Part shown: piece after piece, positions 48,086-60,346 of the stretch
Layout of the letters: each line of letters opens with the position of its first letter
How positions within the stretch are numbered: position 1 is the first letter of the stretch
NCBI GenBank assembly: GCA_951213105.1
Contig: OX578152.1
Span: 74,855,180 to 74,919,179 of the forward strand
Origin: Amaurobius ferox
Taxonomy: Eukaryota; Arthropoda; Arachnida; Araneae; Amaurobiidae
Direction: 5' to 3'
Length of the DNA: 64,000 nt
Position numbers and translations under genes: made by a program
The notes under the pieces: generated by a model
What the model saw: only the letters and a program-made list of their open reading frames with translations
What the model was told of the DNA's origin: nothing
Database searches by the model: none

Positions 48086-48202
48086 CCAACGGCCCTATCG
48101 TACTGAAAACACCGGTTCTCTTTAGATCACCGAAGTCAAGCAAGATCGGGCGCGTTTAATACTTGGGTGGGTGACCACCTGGGAACACCGCGTGCTATTG
48201 GC
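48086..48202 (+). rRNA. 5S rRNA-like sequence (retroposed SINE head, not a native 5S locus)
   Basis: 117 bp, nearly the full 5S length of about 119-120. It keeps CCAACGGCC at the start, CACCGGTTCTC, GATCACCGAAGTCAAGCA (box A region), GATCGGGCGCG, TACTTGGGTGGGTGACCACC (box C region), GGGAACACCGCGTG, and a closing ATTGGC that pairs with the start. The first G is absent. It has no T-run terminator after it but continues into SINE sequence, and it lies inside a target-site duplication. It is therefore the head of a SINE rather than an rDNA repeat. Confidence 0.85.
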
Positions 48203-48470
48203 ACATTTCGGACGCGGTAGTTCGGTGGTTTGCGCGCTGGATTTGCATGTTGCCACAACTGCCGCCGTGTTCATGCGGAGTACGATCACGTTAAACATGT
48301 GGGTCCGTTAGTCCTTTCGAGAGGTTGGTGGTAGGGGAAGGAGGGTACGGTCCCTGTGAATACCTCCCCCACTGGGTTCCGGTCTAAATTGGGTGGCACT
48401 TCCCGGCCGTCCAAACGGTTACATTACACCTTTCTGGTAGGTTGGACGGTCTGGGTCTCAACAACAACAA
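48086..48470 (+). mobile_element. Chimeric 5S rRNA-tRNA SINE (385 bp)
   Basis: A 5S rRNA-derived head (48086-48202) runs straight into the body of the local tRNA-derived SINE (48203-48470), ending in a CAA-rich tail. One perfect 14 bp target duplication, CCCATAATATATGA, flanks the whole unit (48072-48085 and 48471-48484), and E1 preserves the related unoccupied site. So the 5S and tRNA-SINE parts inserted together. In this copy the tRNA part keeps the A-box region but lacks the B box (deletion between GGATTTGCA and CAACTGCCGCC), leaving the 5S internal promoter as the likely Pol III promoter. 5S-headed SINEs (SINE3) and 5S-tRNA chimeras (AmnSINE1) are known in vertebrates; I know of no equivalent to cite for this lineage. 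Confidence 0.9.
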
Positions 48471-49149
48471 CCCATAATATATGAAGAGACCACGTGACTC
48501 GTTGCAAAATGAAATATGGTATCCCTTTTTTTCCACTGTGTAAAGATCGAGATGTTTGAAGATCCTTTAAATTTATATTTAGTATTGCATCCTTCATAAA
48601 ATGCTTTATTTTTGTTTATTATCTGTGTATCTAAATTACGTGCCAACGCAATTTCAATTTTTTTAAATGATCACTAAACTTTGATTATTCCTACAACGAC
48701 GCCTAAATTTAATGTTATAATATAGCAGGCAAAATATAAACAAATCAAGCGTTTGTAAGGTGAGTTGTACAAGGAATTGCTGAATAACTTTTCACGCAAA
48801 ATTATTTACTCTGGTGTCTGGAATATAAGTGATATGAATGAAATATTCATTGATTTTGCATAGAGAAGCAGACGATTCATATTTCGATGACGTCATTTGA
48901 ATAAAATTCATTTTCTATATCTAGAATTTTCCTTTTTTTTGACGAAGTTTTAAGTTTTAAAGTATTATAAATTGTTGTAGCACTGTGATAAGTTAAAAAA
49001 TATCAGCGCTGAATGTATCACATTTTAGAGATGTTTAAATATAATTGCATTTCTGTTGGAAAATGTTTCATATTCAAAACTTTATTATTGGTATTTCTTG
49101 TTATTTGTACATAACTTCAAAATTTGGAAAATGTATTTGTTAAAGAGTA

Positions 49150-49560
49150 TGTAACTTTATGTATGAAAAACAATGACATACCAAATTTGGACTTTCTAGC
49201 TGATCCGATTCTTGAGTAATTTCCCAAAACGACTACATTCATATAGTATACCAAGACGGAACAGCCTGATAAAGTTCAAAATCCAAAGAATTAAAACATA
49301 CCACTAAAAACAACATACTAAATTTTGACTTTCTAACTGCAGCGGTTCTTGAGTTGCTTCTAGAAGAATCAGTGTCTTCCTATATTAGGCTCAAAACAGG
49401 CTAGCTCAATACAGCTCAAAATCCAAAGAATTAAAATATACCATAAAAAACAATGACATATTAAATTTGTATATTCAAGCTGCTGCCCAGGACAAGCTAG
49501 TCCGACAAGATTTGAAATCAAAATAATTGAAATGCACCACAAAAAATAACAGCGTACTAA
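49150..49560 (+). repeat. Family F quasi-tandem repeat
   Basis: About three units with CCAAATTTGGACTTTCTAGC, TTCTTGAGT--TTCC and AAAATCCAAAGAATTAAAA, related to 31255-31780. Confidence 0.55.
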
Positions 49561-50159
49561 ATTTCATGCTATTTTGATTAATAGAATATGATTAGTTAAA
49601 TCCTTAAAGATTTAAATCACAGTGGCAAACATCAAAATAAGGTAAATAAAAGGTTGCAAGAATACACATCTTTGTTATAAAGTCCAATGGTAAAACGTCG
49701 AAGACAAGGTAGACAGTGTCTACCTGAAAAAGTGACAACACAGTAACTTTTATTTTAATTATGTAATATTTTTATTAAATGTATAAAATGTTTATTGTAT
49801 AAATAAATGAAGAGAGTTATCGACAAATTATTGGCTCCGCTTGGCGCTAGTTTAGTTTTTGCGCATCCTGTATTGTTCAGGAAAAACACATTTTAAAGTG
49901 TCTCCCCATCAACGCTCTATTGAGAGTTGAAAGAGTATATACACCACACAAAGAGTATATACCCAAAGAGTACACACCAAAGAGTATATACCCACCTCGC
50001 GCCACTTCTACCCTGGCTGCAACAGTTATCGACTAGACGTGTCTATCTGATGATTTCATTGCACACATTTGTCGCGTTTCAAATTTTAGAAACCCTAACT
50101 AACCTGGTTCCGCTATTCACTGTGACTCGAAATTTTGCATGCCGTTGTCTATTGCGCTG
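49561..50159. other. Non-coding, no gene seen
   Basis: Small local repeat (AAAGAGTATATACCCA) at about 49930-49992. The 77-codon frame here has no motif. Confidence 0.4.
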
Positions 50160-50420
50160 AAATTTGATCCTTTGGATTTAGAGTCTTGTCGATCCAGAGT
50201 GTCTTGGACCCGCAATAGGGATATATGAGTTTTTCCAGAATAACTCGAGAACCGGAACAACAGGAAAATTCAAATTAGACATATCGTCGCTTTCCAATCT
50301 TTTGGATTTTGAACCTCACCGATCCGTCCTGTTTTGGCAAAGGATAAAGAAATGTACGTTCATAGGGAATAACTCAAAAATCAGAGTAGCTAAACTGTTT
50401 ATGAAAGGGAATATTTTTCC
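50160..50420 (-). repeat. Family F repeat, inverted fragment
   Basis: TCCAGAATAACTCGAGAACC and AATCTTTTGGATTTTGAACC are complements or relatives of the unit at 31255-31780. About two units. Confidence 0.45.
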
Positions 50421-51164
50421 CAAGGCAACCGGGGGGGGGAGGGGGTATGGCAATACTACTGGGGTCTCGGGTACTAGTCCTCAATGCAGTAAAGACGCAT
50501 CCGTAGACCATAGGTCAACGAAATCATTCACCGGTAATTGCTGATGAATACCCACTAAGTCAAGACCTCAGTCGCCGACGGTTTCGGTCTCAAACTACAA
50601 TTTAGCCAGCGCATCCTCACAACCTGGAAGAGTGCAGTTCATGGAACGAAAAATTCACCCATGTAAACTGAGGAATCTCCTAACGATCCAATAATTCCCT
50701 AGATTAATGTACCCCTTCAGATTAATGGGTCTGTGTCTTCAGAGCCACTAGCTATCTGCCTTGAAAAAAGGGGCCTACACCTGAGGGAGTACCCGGAGCA
50801 GCTAGGCAGTTCAAATTTGGTACTCGTTCTTCATAGCTTATTTTATATTTTGATTCTTACCGGTTTATCCAGTCCAGGGGCCGTCATAGGACAGCGCATA
50901 TTTTGGGGGAAGCTCAGGCGAGCAAAAACTGAAGTTTTAAAGATCCACACAAACATATTTTTAAATATATTAAAAAGTGGAAAGCAAAGTAAAAATATAA
51001 CATCTATTGATTTTACTTCCTGCTTATGTCTTCCGAAATTATTTCATCATGTTTTACCCCTGAAAACCTCGTTCATTAAAAGTAGAAATAAGAGTATTTA
51101 CGGGATTCGAGGGCTATAAATTCGAGGGCTCATTTTTCAGAATAAGACAGAGCAGACACTCCAA
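50421..51164. other. GC-richer segment with a 128-codon frame, unidentified
   Basis: 50430-50900 is clearly less AT-rich than its surroundings and includes a G-run. The frame at 50733-51119 (plus) mixes this part with AT-rich DNA, and I recognise no motif. A decayed non-LTR retrotransposon end is possible but unproven. Confidence 0.25.
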
Positions 51165-52431
51165 AAGCAACCTAAACAAGAAAGATCAATCATGCTTAAA
51201 GCATTGATTATGAAACACTTTCCAACTTCAATGCAATTTTATTTAAACATGTCTAAAATGCAATACATTCCTCGGTAATATTTTAAAACTTATCACAATA
51301 CTACATTAATTTATTATATTTGAAACCTTAAACCTTCATCGAAAAAAATTAACTTCATTCAAATGACGGCATTAAAGTATAAATTGCCTGGTTTAAACAT
51401 CTCTTAAATGTTATACATTCCTCGGTAATAATTTTAGAATTATCATAATACTACGATAATTTATTATATTTGAAAACTTCATCGAAAACAACTGAAATCC
51501 ATTCAAATGACGTCATAAAAAAATAACACGCCTGGCTCTCTCTATAAAAGCAACATTTCATTCATAAATAATTCCCCCATTCATGTCATTCATCACAATA
51601 CTATAACAATTTATTTTATTTAAAAATTAAGACCATTGAGCTGCAAGTAAGTAAGCTCAATGCGTAAAACTTCATCGAAAAATATCGTCCTTCTCTTTCT
51701 AAAATCAATGAATTCATATCAGCTAAGCAAACTCCATGGACTAAATGATTTTGTGTTAAAGAATTACAGCGATTCTAATACAACTCATTCTACATATTTT
51801 GCTGTTTACATTTTACATAGGTGAAAAATAGGCTTAATAGTAGAAATAATCAAATTTGGAAGAGCATTTAAACTGAAATATATTGTCATTGCGTTGTTTC
51901 AGTATGTAGATGCACAGAATTTAGGCAAAAATAAAGTAATTTTAGGACGGATACAACACTCAATATGAATTAAAAAGAACTTTAAAAATCACGATTTTGA
52001 CACAAGATGGATGCCATATATCATTTTGAAGTGGGTCATGTGATCGTTTCATATCATGGACACGTGATCGCTTAATATAAGAGGTGTTATTATTATTTTA
52101 ATTTTTATTTAAAAAACAACTGAATATATTTCGCTGAATTTTTTTTTTATATATTTTATGGAACAATTTGAATATTGCCTAAAATTTTCGAAGCAATTTG
52201 TGAATTTTAAATCCGCTTAAAAAATGCTTGAAAAATTAGGTCCCATAGGGCTCAATGTATTCCATTTTTTTAACCCGGGTTCAATCCAAAACTAATTGGG
52301 TGATATTATTCATTTATATTCCCATAGGTCCTATAGACCGTCTGAACAACATACTAAAATTTCATTTTGATTAAGTCAATTTTACGGCAGTTATCGTGCT
52401 AACGGACAGACAGACAGACAGACAGACAGAC

Positions 52432-52462
<31 letters not shown>

Positions 52463-52506
52463 ATGAACAAAGTCATAAACACTTTTCAACTTTGTTGTAA
52501 AGTGTT
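51165..52506. mobile_element. Family E copy E2, right arm
   Basis: Aligns with 14880-16064 of E1 (CAAGAAAGATCAATCATGC, TACATTCCTCGGTAATA, CATTCAAATGACGTCAT, CACGCCTGGCTCTCTCTATA, ACCCGGGTTCAATCCAAAAC). It ends with a long GACA array (52405-52461) and the hairpin AACACTTTTC...GTTGTAAAGTGTT. It holds an internal repeat of the CTCGGTAATAATTTTA segment (51270 and 51420). Confidence 0.7.
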
Positions 52507-52594
52507 AAAAAAGGATTAAAGAATCTTTATGGAATATTTTAAAAGAGTTATTTTGGTAAGAAAATGATACCTATTGTTTAGTTCTGATAATAAT

Positions 52595-53089
52595 TGTAGC
52601 GCAAGTAGAACTGTAAATGAATATAAGAGAAAGGTCAGTGGAGACGTTTTCCTGACCGAGGTGCTAGATTTGGTGAAATGTCGCCAACTTGGTGAGTTTT
52701 CGTATCCACTAAAACTTTCTCGAATTTTCTACTAGTTTCCATTTTTCCGACCACTTTCTGGAGATCTGGAGAGTATATAAGGAAGTCATAATTCCTTTTA
52801 ACAGAGTGGACATAATACGAGTCAAAGTGAACTTTGAAGTAAGTCAGTGTTTTAAGAACAAAATCAGCAGTTTTGTGAATTACTGGAGCACTGAAATGCT
52901 GTTTTATTGCACTTGCATTTGTTTAGTGATCTTGTTATAATACAGTTACAGTTATAGGTATATTAGCTGTAAATTGTCGCTATTTCCGCTTATTGTTGCT
53001 TTTAAATAAAAGCATCAGTTCTCCAGATATTTGGACTCAATTTTGTATCCTGAGAGTACACACACGACTAAAGAGAATACGTCGCAACA
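52595..53089 (+). mobile_element. LTR-like block H3 (solo-LTR-like, about 495 bp)
   Basis: Begins TGTAGCGCAAG, relates to H1/H2 through the TCGCCAACTTGG motif, a TATA box (GTATATAAGGAAGTC near 52776) and downstream CAGAGTGGACATAATACGAG. It has AATAAAAGCA near 53005 and ends GACTCAATTTTGTATCC ... GTCGCAACA, as in H2. No internal genes follow. Confidence 0.5.
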
Positions 53090-53203
53090 ATATATTTCAT
53101 TATTTCTGGGTTTACTGTATATAATTGCATATATCGGATTTGTTTCTAAAATTCACACATTTAATATTTATTTAATTTCTGACAAAAGTTATATAAAAAT
53201 ACC

Positions 53204-53335
53204 CCCTGGGGATACATTGTCAAGTGTAGTGTCAATCAAAAGATTGTTTCAAGCCCTTTAAAGTGAAGGGTAACACGCTATAGCTGTAATCATTTGACCT
53301 ACGATACAGATTTTTTAAATTTTTTTCTTGTAGAA
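53204..53335 (+). repeat. Dispersed block shared with 11965-12090
   Basis: CTTTAAAGTGAAGGGTAACA ... CATTTGACCTACGATACAGA ... TTCTTGTAGAA matches the intron 2 block near 12010-12085. Confidence 0.55.
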
Positions 53336-53346
53336 TTAGAAAAAAA

Positions 53347-54097
53347 ATCTGATGTGCGCAGCACATGACTTTCCCTGCAGACTTATATTCACGTTCTCTT
53401 TATTTTAATTAAATTTATTTCAATTTTAATTCAATTTTCGTTCTCATTCGGTAACCAGACTTATTTTCAAAGGTGGCGTAGAGAAAATACGAAAAACTAA
53501 AATATCTCGAGAACGGCCAGTCCTAATGTAATGGGGTTGGTCTTATTCTTTTCTTCGCTAAAAATTACGTATTAAACAAGCATTTAATGGATATGTTTGA
53601 ACATACGTAGTTCTTTAGTGTAGATCTGGACGATTTTTGCGGGCCATTTTGCAAAAAAATGCTGGGCTTTTTTTCCCGAATCATACCAAAATCTAATCAG
53701 CACCAGGGTGACCCACAAATGATTCATCTGCCGAATTTTGTGAAATTTGGTCCATTAATTTTTTAGGTAGAGTGGATACAAGCTTTTGCGGGCCATTTCG
53801 CAAAAATTCTTTTATCCCAAATTATATCCAAAACTAATCAACACCAGAATCGCCCACAAATGACTTACCTACCAAATTTTGTGAAATTCGGTCCATTAGT
53901 TTCTTAGTTACAGTGGATACAAAATCTGCACAGACAGACAGACAGACACACAGACACACACACAGACGTCACGCTAAAAATGGTTTTTTCGTATTCTAGA
54001 GGTCTCGAAACGTGTAGATCCGTCGAAAACTCGAGTTGCGATTTTCGACATGATTCCAATACTTTCCCTATACATTACGATGTAGTGCAGGGAAAGT
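53347..54097 (+). mobile_element. Family A element, copy A5
   Basis: 5' terminus ATCTGATGTGCGCAGCACAT, subterminal ACTTTCCCTGCA, two internal blocks, CAGA/CACA microsatellite at about 53930-53965, and 3' hairpin ending GTGCAGGGAAAGT. Confidence 0.85.
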
Positions 54098-54225
54098 AAA
54101 AAAAGAATTCTGGCATGAGACAGTCGAGTTAAGCCACGCTCCAGTAATTTTTTTTTTTTCAAAAACTAGAGCCAATATATGAAATTAATTATCATTTTCA
54201 TGATCTGTGGCCAGAAATACAAAAT

Positions 54226-55808
54226 ATCTGATGTGGGCAACACATGACTTTCCCTGCAGACTTATTTATATCCACGTTCTCTTCATTTTAATTATATTTA
54301 ATTCACTTTTAATTCAATTTTCGTTCTCATTTAGTAACAGGACTTATTTTCAAAGGTGGCGTAGAGAAAATATGAAAAAACGTAAATATCTCGAGAACGG
54401 CTAGTCCTAGTGAAATGGGGTTGTTCTTATTATTATTTTCCTTAAAAATTATGTATGAAACAAACATTTAATGGATATATTTGAGCATACGTAGTTTTTC
54501 ATTTTAGATTTTGGCGATTTTTGCTGGCCAATTTGAAAAATAAGGCAGGGTTTTTTTCCGAATCATACCAAAATCTAATCAGCACCAGGGTAACCCACAA
54601 GCGACTTATCTACCGAAATTTTTGAAATTTGGTCCAATAGTTTTCAATTAGAGTGGATACAGGCTTTTGCGGGCCATGTCGCAAAAAAAGACGGGTTCTT
54701 TTATCACGAATCGTACCCAAAACTAATCAGCACCAGATTCGCTCACAAGTGACTTACCAAATTTTATGAAATTCAGTCAATTAGTTTTTTAGTTAAAGTG
54801 GAGACAAAATCTGCACAGACAGACAGACAGACAGGCACACAGACAGACAAACAGAGAGATACACAAAACACATACACAGACGTCACGCTAAAAATAATTT
54901 TTACTTTCCCTGCAATACATGGTAATGTATAGGGAAAGTATTGAAATCATGCCGAAAATCACAACTCGAGTTTCCGACGGATCTACACGTTTCGAGACCT
55001 CTAGAATACGAAAAAACTATTTTTAGCGTGACGTCTGTGTGTGTGTCTGTCTGTGTGTCTGTGTGTCTGTCTGTGTGTCTGTGTGACTGTGTGTCTGTCT
55101 GTCTGTGAAGATTTTGTATCCACTCTAACTAAAAAACTAATGGACCGAATTTCACAAAATTAGGTAGGTAAGTTACTTGTGAGCGAGTCTGGTGCTGATT
55201 AGTTTTGGGTACGATTCGGAATAAAAGAACGCGCCTTTTTTTGCGAAATGACCCGCAAAAGCTTATATCCACTCTAACTGAAAAACTGATGGACCGAATT
55301 TCACAAAATTCGGTAGATGAGTCACTTGTAGGTTACCTTGGTGCTGATTAGATTTTGGTACGATTCGGAAAGAAATGACCTGCCTTTTTTTTCAAAATGG
55401 CCCGCAAAAATCGTCCAAATCTAAACTAAAGAACTGGGTATACTCAAATATATCCATTAAATGCTGATTTAATACGTAATTTTTAACAACGAAAAGAATA
55501 AGACCAACCCCATTACACTAGGACTGGCCGTTCTCGAGATATCTTAGTTTTTCCTACTTTCCCTACGCCACCTTTGAAAATAAACCCGGTTACCGCATGA
55601 GAACGAAAATTGAATTAAATTGAAATAAATTTAGTTAAAATAAAGAGAACGTTAATATAAGTCTGCAGGGAAAGTCATGTGCTGCCCACATCAGATTTTT
55701 CTAATTGTAGACGTCTCGAAACGTGTAGATCCATCGAAAACTCCAGTTACAATTTTCGGCATACTTCCAATACTTTCCCTATACATTGCCATGTATTGCA
55801 GGAAAAGT
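54226..55808 (+). mobile_element. Family A element, copy A6, split by A7
   Basis: 5' terminus at 54226 and body to about 54900. It then resumes at about 55701 with the block ACGTCTCGAAACGTGTAGAT and the 3' hairpin ending AGGAAAAGT at 55808. Removing A7 restores a normal family A order. Confidence 0.8.
54901..55700 (-). mobile_element. Family A element, copy A7, nested in A6
   Basis: Complete inverted copy, from the 3' hairpin (TTACTTTCCCTGCAATACAT) through a GT/CTGT microsatellite at about 55035-55108 and two internal blocks to the 5' terminus (GTGCTGCCCACATCAGATTT). It sits in a T-rich stretch of A6, in keeping with insertion between T residues. Confidence 0.85.
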
Positions 55809-56507
<699 letters not shown>

Positions 56508-56631
56508 TATATTTTTTCTAACCCCAGGTAACAGAAATATGGTACTGTTACAAAAGAGGAAAGATGTTCTGTTAAAATTTATTGAAGAAAAAATTAATAG
56601 TTATAAATTTTAAAAAAAAATAAACACACAC

Positions 56632-56633
<2 letters not shown>

Positions 56634-56724
<91 letters not shown>
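56634..56724. repeat. (TA)n microsatellite
   Basis: Pure TA run of about 90 bp, 150 bp after the previous one. Confidence 0.95.
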
Positions 56725-56725
<1 letters not shown>

Positions 56726-56826
56726 TATTAACCCCGTTCATGTTTCCAGTTTGAAGGTCTAGGGTCCTGTAAAAATTAATAAAAAACTTTTTCATAGAAA
56801 TAGTATCATATCATACAGACAATTTT

Positions 56827-58687
56827 TACTTTCCTTAAGTATATGGTATAATGTAATAAGGAAAGTATTGTGACGGGCTTGAAAATTCGAATTCGAGTTT
56901 TCGAAGGGAGAGCACGTTTCAAGCATCCCTAAAAACGAATCAGACGTTTTTCAAGTGATGTCACTGTGTGTGTGTGTGTGTATGTGTGTGGAGACGATAT
57001 TTCAGGAGCGGATGAAGCGATTCGAACGAAATGTGATACAAAAATTATAATCGGTGAATACTGGAAGCCTGTTGTTTTTAAACGAAATCGAATGTTCAGA
57101 ACTTCCCGAAAGTTTGAAATGAAATTTTGAAAAAATCATCAAAAATTAAAAAACTTCAAAAAAGGTACTAGCTTGAACCGTTCTCGAGACATTGCATATT
57201 TTTCAAATAAACTTATCAAAAAATCACATTAAATTGAAATAAAGTATTAACTCCAGTGAAATATGGTCATTTGGTGAAATATGGTCCTATGTATATGCGA
57301 TAAATTTGCTATCATCATTCTCGTGGATAATGCTTAGCGAAATTTTGACGACGAATGTGGCGGAGTGTCGCCAACTTGGCTGGTTTTTAAAATGTTGCAA
57401 ATTGACGAAAATGTAGCCAAATTGTAAAAATGTCGGCAAATTGATAAAAATATCACCGATTTGATAAAAATATCACCGAATTGATAAAAATGACGTTAAA
57501 TCAATGAAAATGACGACTAATTGATAAAAATTCAATATCTTGGAGAGAATGAATATAAGAATACCTTGGATAATAGTTTTTTGTTTGGAGTCCATTAGTT
57601 GTTTATCTATTATAAGAATAACATATTTTTCCGACCATACCGCTTTTGCGAAATTTTGGCGTGGAATTTGACAGAATATCGCCAATCTGGCGAGTTTTTT
57701 AAATGTCGCCAAATTGACAAAAATGTCACTAAATTGATAAGAATGTCGCCAAATTGATAAAAATGACGCTAAATCAATGAAAATGACTACTAATTAATAA
57801 AAATTCAATATCTTGAAAAAAATATAAGAATCTACTATAAAAATAATCTATTTCTTCGTCTGTAACGCTTGGCAAAATTCTGGTGAAGAATTTTAGCGGT
57901 GTATCGCCAAGTTGGCGAGTTTTTTAAATGTTGTCAAAATTGGCGAAAATGTCGCCAAATTGATAAAAACGACGATAAATCAGCAAAAATGACGACTAAT
58001 TAATGAAAATTCAGTATCTTGTAAAGAACATAACTAACGACTATAAGAGTAACCCATTTCTCTGTCCGTCCATAATGCTTGGCAAAATATTTGGCGGGAT
58101 GTCGCAAACATGGCAATTTCTTAAATATTCTCAGATTGATAAAAAAATGTCCACAAATTGATAAAGAAATGTCACCAAAGTGATAAAAGTGACGCTAAAT
58201 AGAAGGCAATGCTTTGCAAATGTTTAATTCCGTCATATGATGGGCATAACTTATGAGCTTCTTTCCGTTTGTTTGTAACATTTAACGATACATAAGGCGA
58301 ACTTGGCAAATAAGCTAGCAAAATATCGCCAACTTTTCGTTATGTAGTCCCAGATTGATGAAAATATCGTCAAAATTGCAAAAATGACGGTAAGTTAATG
58401 AAAATGACGCCTAGTTGATGAATTTATTATTAAAATATTTTAATATATACTTACTATATTGCTTTTTGAGGTTACTATCAATGATAATTGTTAATTTAAG
58501 GTTGCATAAAATACAAGTTACTTGGGTATAAAATAGCTTCATACGTTGTGATCAGGAAAAAAGCCAAATGTACAATTAAACGTTACAAACACTGTGCAGT
58601 GGATTTTTTCATCACTTTTTCACTGTTAAAGAAGTAAATTCATTGCAATATATGGAAGGTCATATGTTGCCCACATCAGATTTTTTT
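56827..58687 (-). mobile_element. Family B element, copy B6, internally expanded (inverted)
   Basis: 3' hairpin at the left (TTTACTTTCCTTAAGTATAT), GT microsatellite at about 56965-56988, 5' terminus at the right (GTTGCCCACATCAGATTT). At 1.86 kb it is about twice its relatives, because the body of about 190-230 bp (ATTTTGGCG..., TCGCCAA, AATTGATAAAAATGACG, TTCAATATCTTG) is repeated about five times between 57330 and 58440. Confidence 0.75.
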
Positions 58688-58689
58688 AA

Positions 58690-59045
58690 TTCTAAATCAA
58701 TTTTATTTTCAGGTTTTAAAAATATATATATATATACCGCCCGACAAAACACACAAAATGAATTACCACTGATTAAAATAGGTTCAGGCTAAAGTTCGTC
58801 AAAACTGAAAAAAATTAGCGAAACATCATGATTTTTTTTCTATTTTTAAATTCTAAATCAATTTTTTCTTCAAGCTTTAAAAGAAAAGTATATATTGCCC
58901 TCCAAAACACACAAAATGAATCATCATTAATTAAAATCAGTTCAGTGGTTTAGATTGTAAGTCCATTAATACTATAAAATGGACAAAAAATGTTTTTCAA
59001 TTTTAAAAATTCCAAATCAAATTTACCTTCAAATTAAAAAAAACG
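58690..59045 (+). repeat. Tandem repeat, about 165 bp unit, about 2.3 copies
   Basis: Units begin TTCTAAATCAATTTT and share ACACACAAAATGAAT and TTAAAAT-GGTTCAG. The third unit is partial. Confidence 0.65.
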
Positions 59046-59304
59046 TGTAACGACTTCAAGCGCGCGTCTGTTGTCTGGTAAGTTCTTGCTGTCGTTACTA
59101 CTGATGCTCTATATTTTTATTTTAGAGAAATATTTTTTTAGTTTTATTTGTTTTAGTTTCAATTTGTGCTAAGTAAAGCACATGGCATGCATATCATAAG
59201 CAAAATCAATAGTGAACTGGATCATAATGAAAAATGCTGCTTAGGAGTGTAATAAAACTGTACAAAAAATTACAAAACTGCGCAAAAAAATATTTTTTGA
59301 TAAA

Positions 59305-59560
59305 ATTTTCCCTGTATTCTTTGGATTTCCTGCCCACCTAATTATCCAAATAGGAATTTACCTATATCAATAGAAAGGTCATACATCCCTCTATAAAACT
59401 TTACAGTTTCAGATCAATAGAATTAATACTTATTTACAAAGGGAATTCCATACTGTGCCAAAAAAGTGTCCAGTAATCTTTGGATTTCCTGTTCACCAAA
59501 TTATCTGAATAGGTACTTGCCTATACACTAAATGAAAGGTCATAGTCCCCTCTATAAATC
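59305..59560 (+). repeat. Tandem repeat, about 155 bp unit, about 1.7 copies
   Basis: TCTTTGGATTTCCTG recurs at about 59317 and 59469, followed in both by CACC-AATTATC, AAAGGTCATA and CCCTCTATAAA. Confidence 0.65.
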
Positions 59561-60346
59561 CCTGTAACTCAATTGGAAGAACTCAACATTCAAACAAAAA
59601 AGACACAAAACAAACAAACCAAAAAGAGAAATGTTTCAAGCCATACATCGGAGAAATCAATCAATCAGGGTGTCATTGACAAATCCTAATCAGATTACTA
59701 GAATTTTCATTGGTATCAAAAACTAAAGAAATCCAAATCGAAAACTGAAAAGCATTTTTTTTTCAATAATGGAGTCAGAAAGAAAAACTAAGAAGTGTCC
59801 TGTCATGCATCTATAATTAGCGATTGAAGATTTGTTGATTTCTTTGTTTTTGACGCAATTTTGATATTATTTCAAACGATACTTTAACGCATATTCAGTT
59901 TGGCCAATGTACCACAGAAGGGTCAACATTGACAAGGAATTTGATAAATGTTCCAATTATTGAACTTTTCAATACGATCCTTAAGGGAAGAGAAATTTAT
60001 TTCCTTGTAGTGTCAAACATTTTGCGAATAATTCTAGCAATTTTATGACTAATTATAGAACGAAAGGAAAGGCAAACAATATTACTAAATACTTCAACTG
60101 AATCTTCCTTGCTTTAACTATGCATATAAAATTGTTAGTATTCTCAGTAAATTTGACTACAAATATAAGCCTTTTCCTTTTCCTTAAAATATTTGAAATT
60201 TTTCTCTTGACCAAGTAATTAATATTTAAAAATTCAGAAACACCTAAATATTGGTATCGTGATATAAAAAATTAAAAACTCCATAAAGCTGATTTTAATT
60301 TTTTCGCCGGTAATGAATGCGCCTTATCCCTAATAAAATATAGCAG
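59561..60346. other. AT-rich non-coding, no gene seen
   Basis: No recognised element or gene. Confidence 0.45.

Larger units (their letters stand above)
48030..49110. mobile_element. Family E copy E2, left arm
   Basis: Aligns with 13850-14770 of E1 (ATTACACCCATA, GCATCC-----AAA, AACTTTGATTATTCC, GATATGAATGAAATATTCAT, GATGACGTCATTTGAATAAA). Its outer hairpin end is missing. The 5S-tRNA SINE is inserted in it. The partner arm is 51165-52506, with about 2 kb of other sequence between. Confidence 0.65.

Noticed and set aside
48086..48202. Native 5S rRNA gene
   Set aside because: It lacks a following T-run and is inside a retroposed unit with target duplications, so it is listed as a SINE head.
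50733..51119. 128-codon plus-strand frame
   Set aside because: No motif, mixed base composition across it, and no splice or polyadenylation context; kept only as an unidentified segment.
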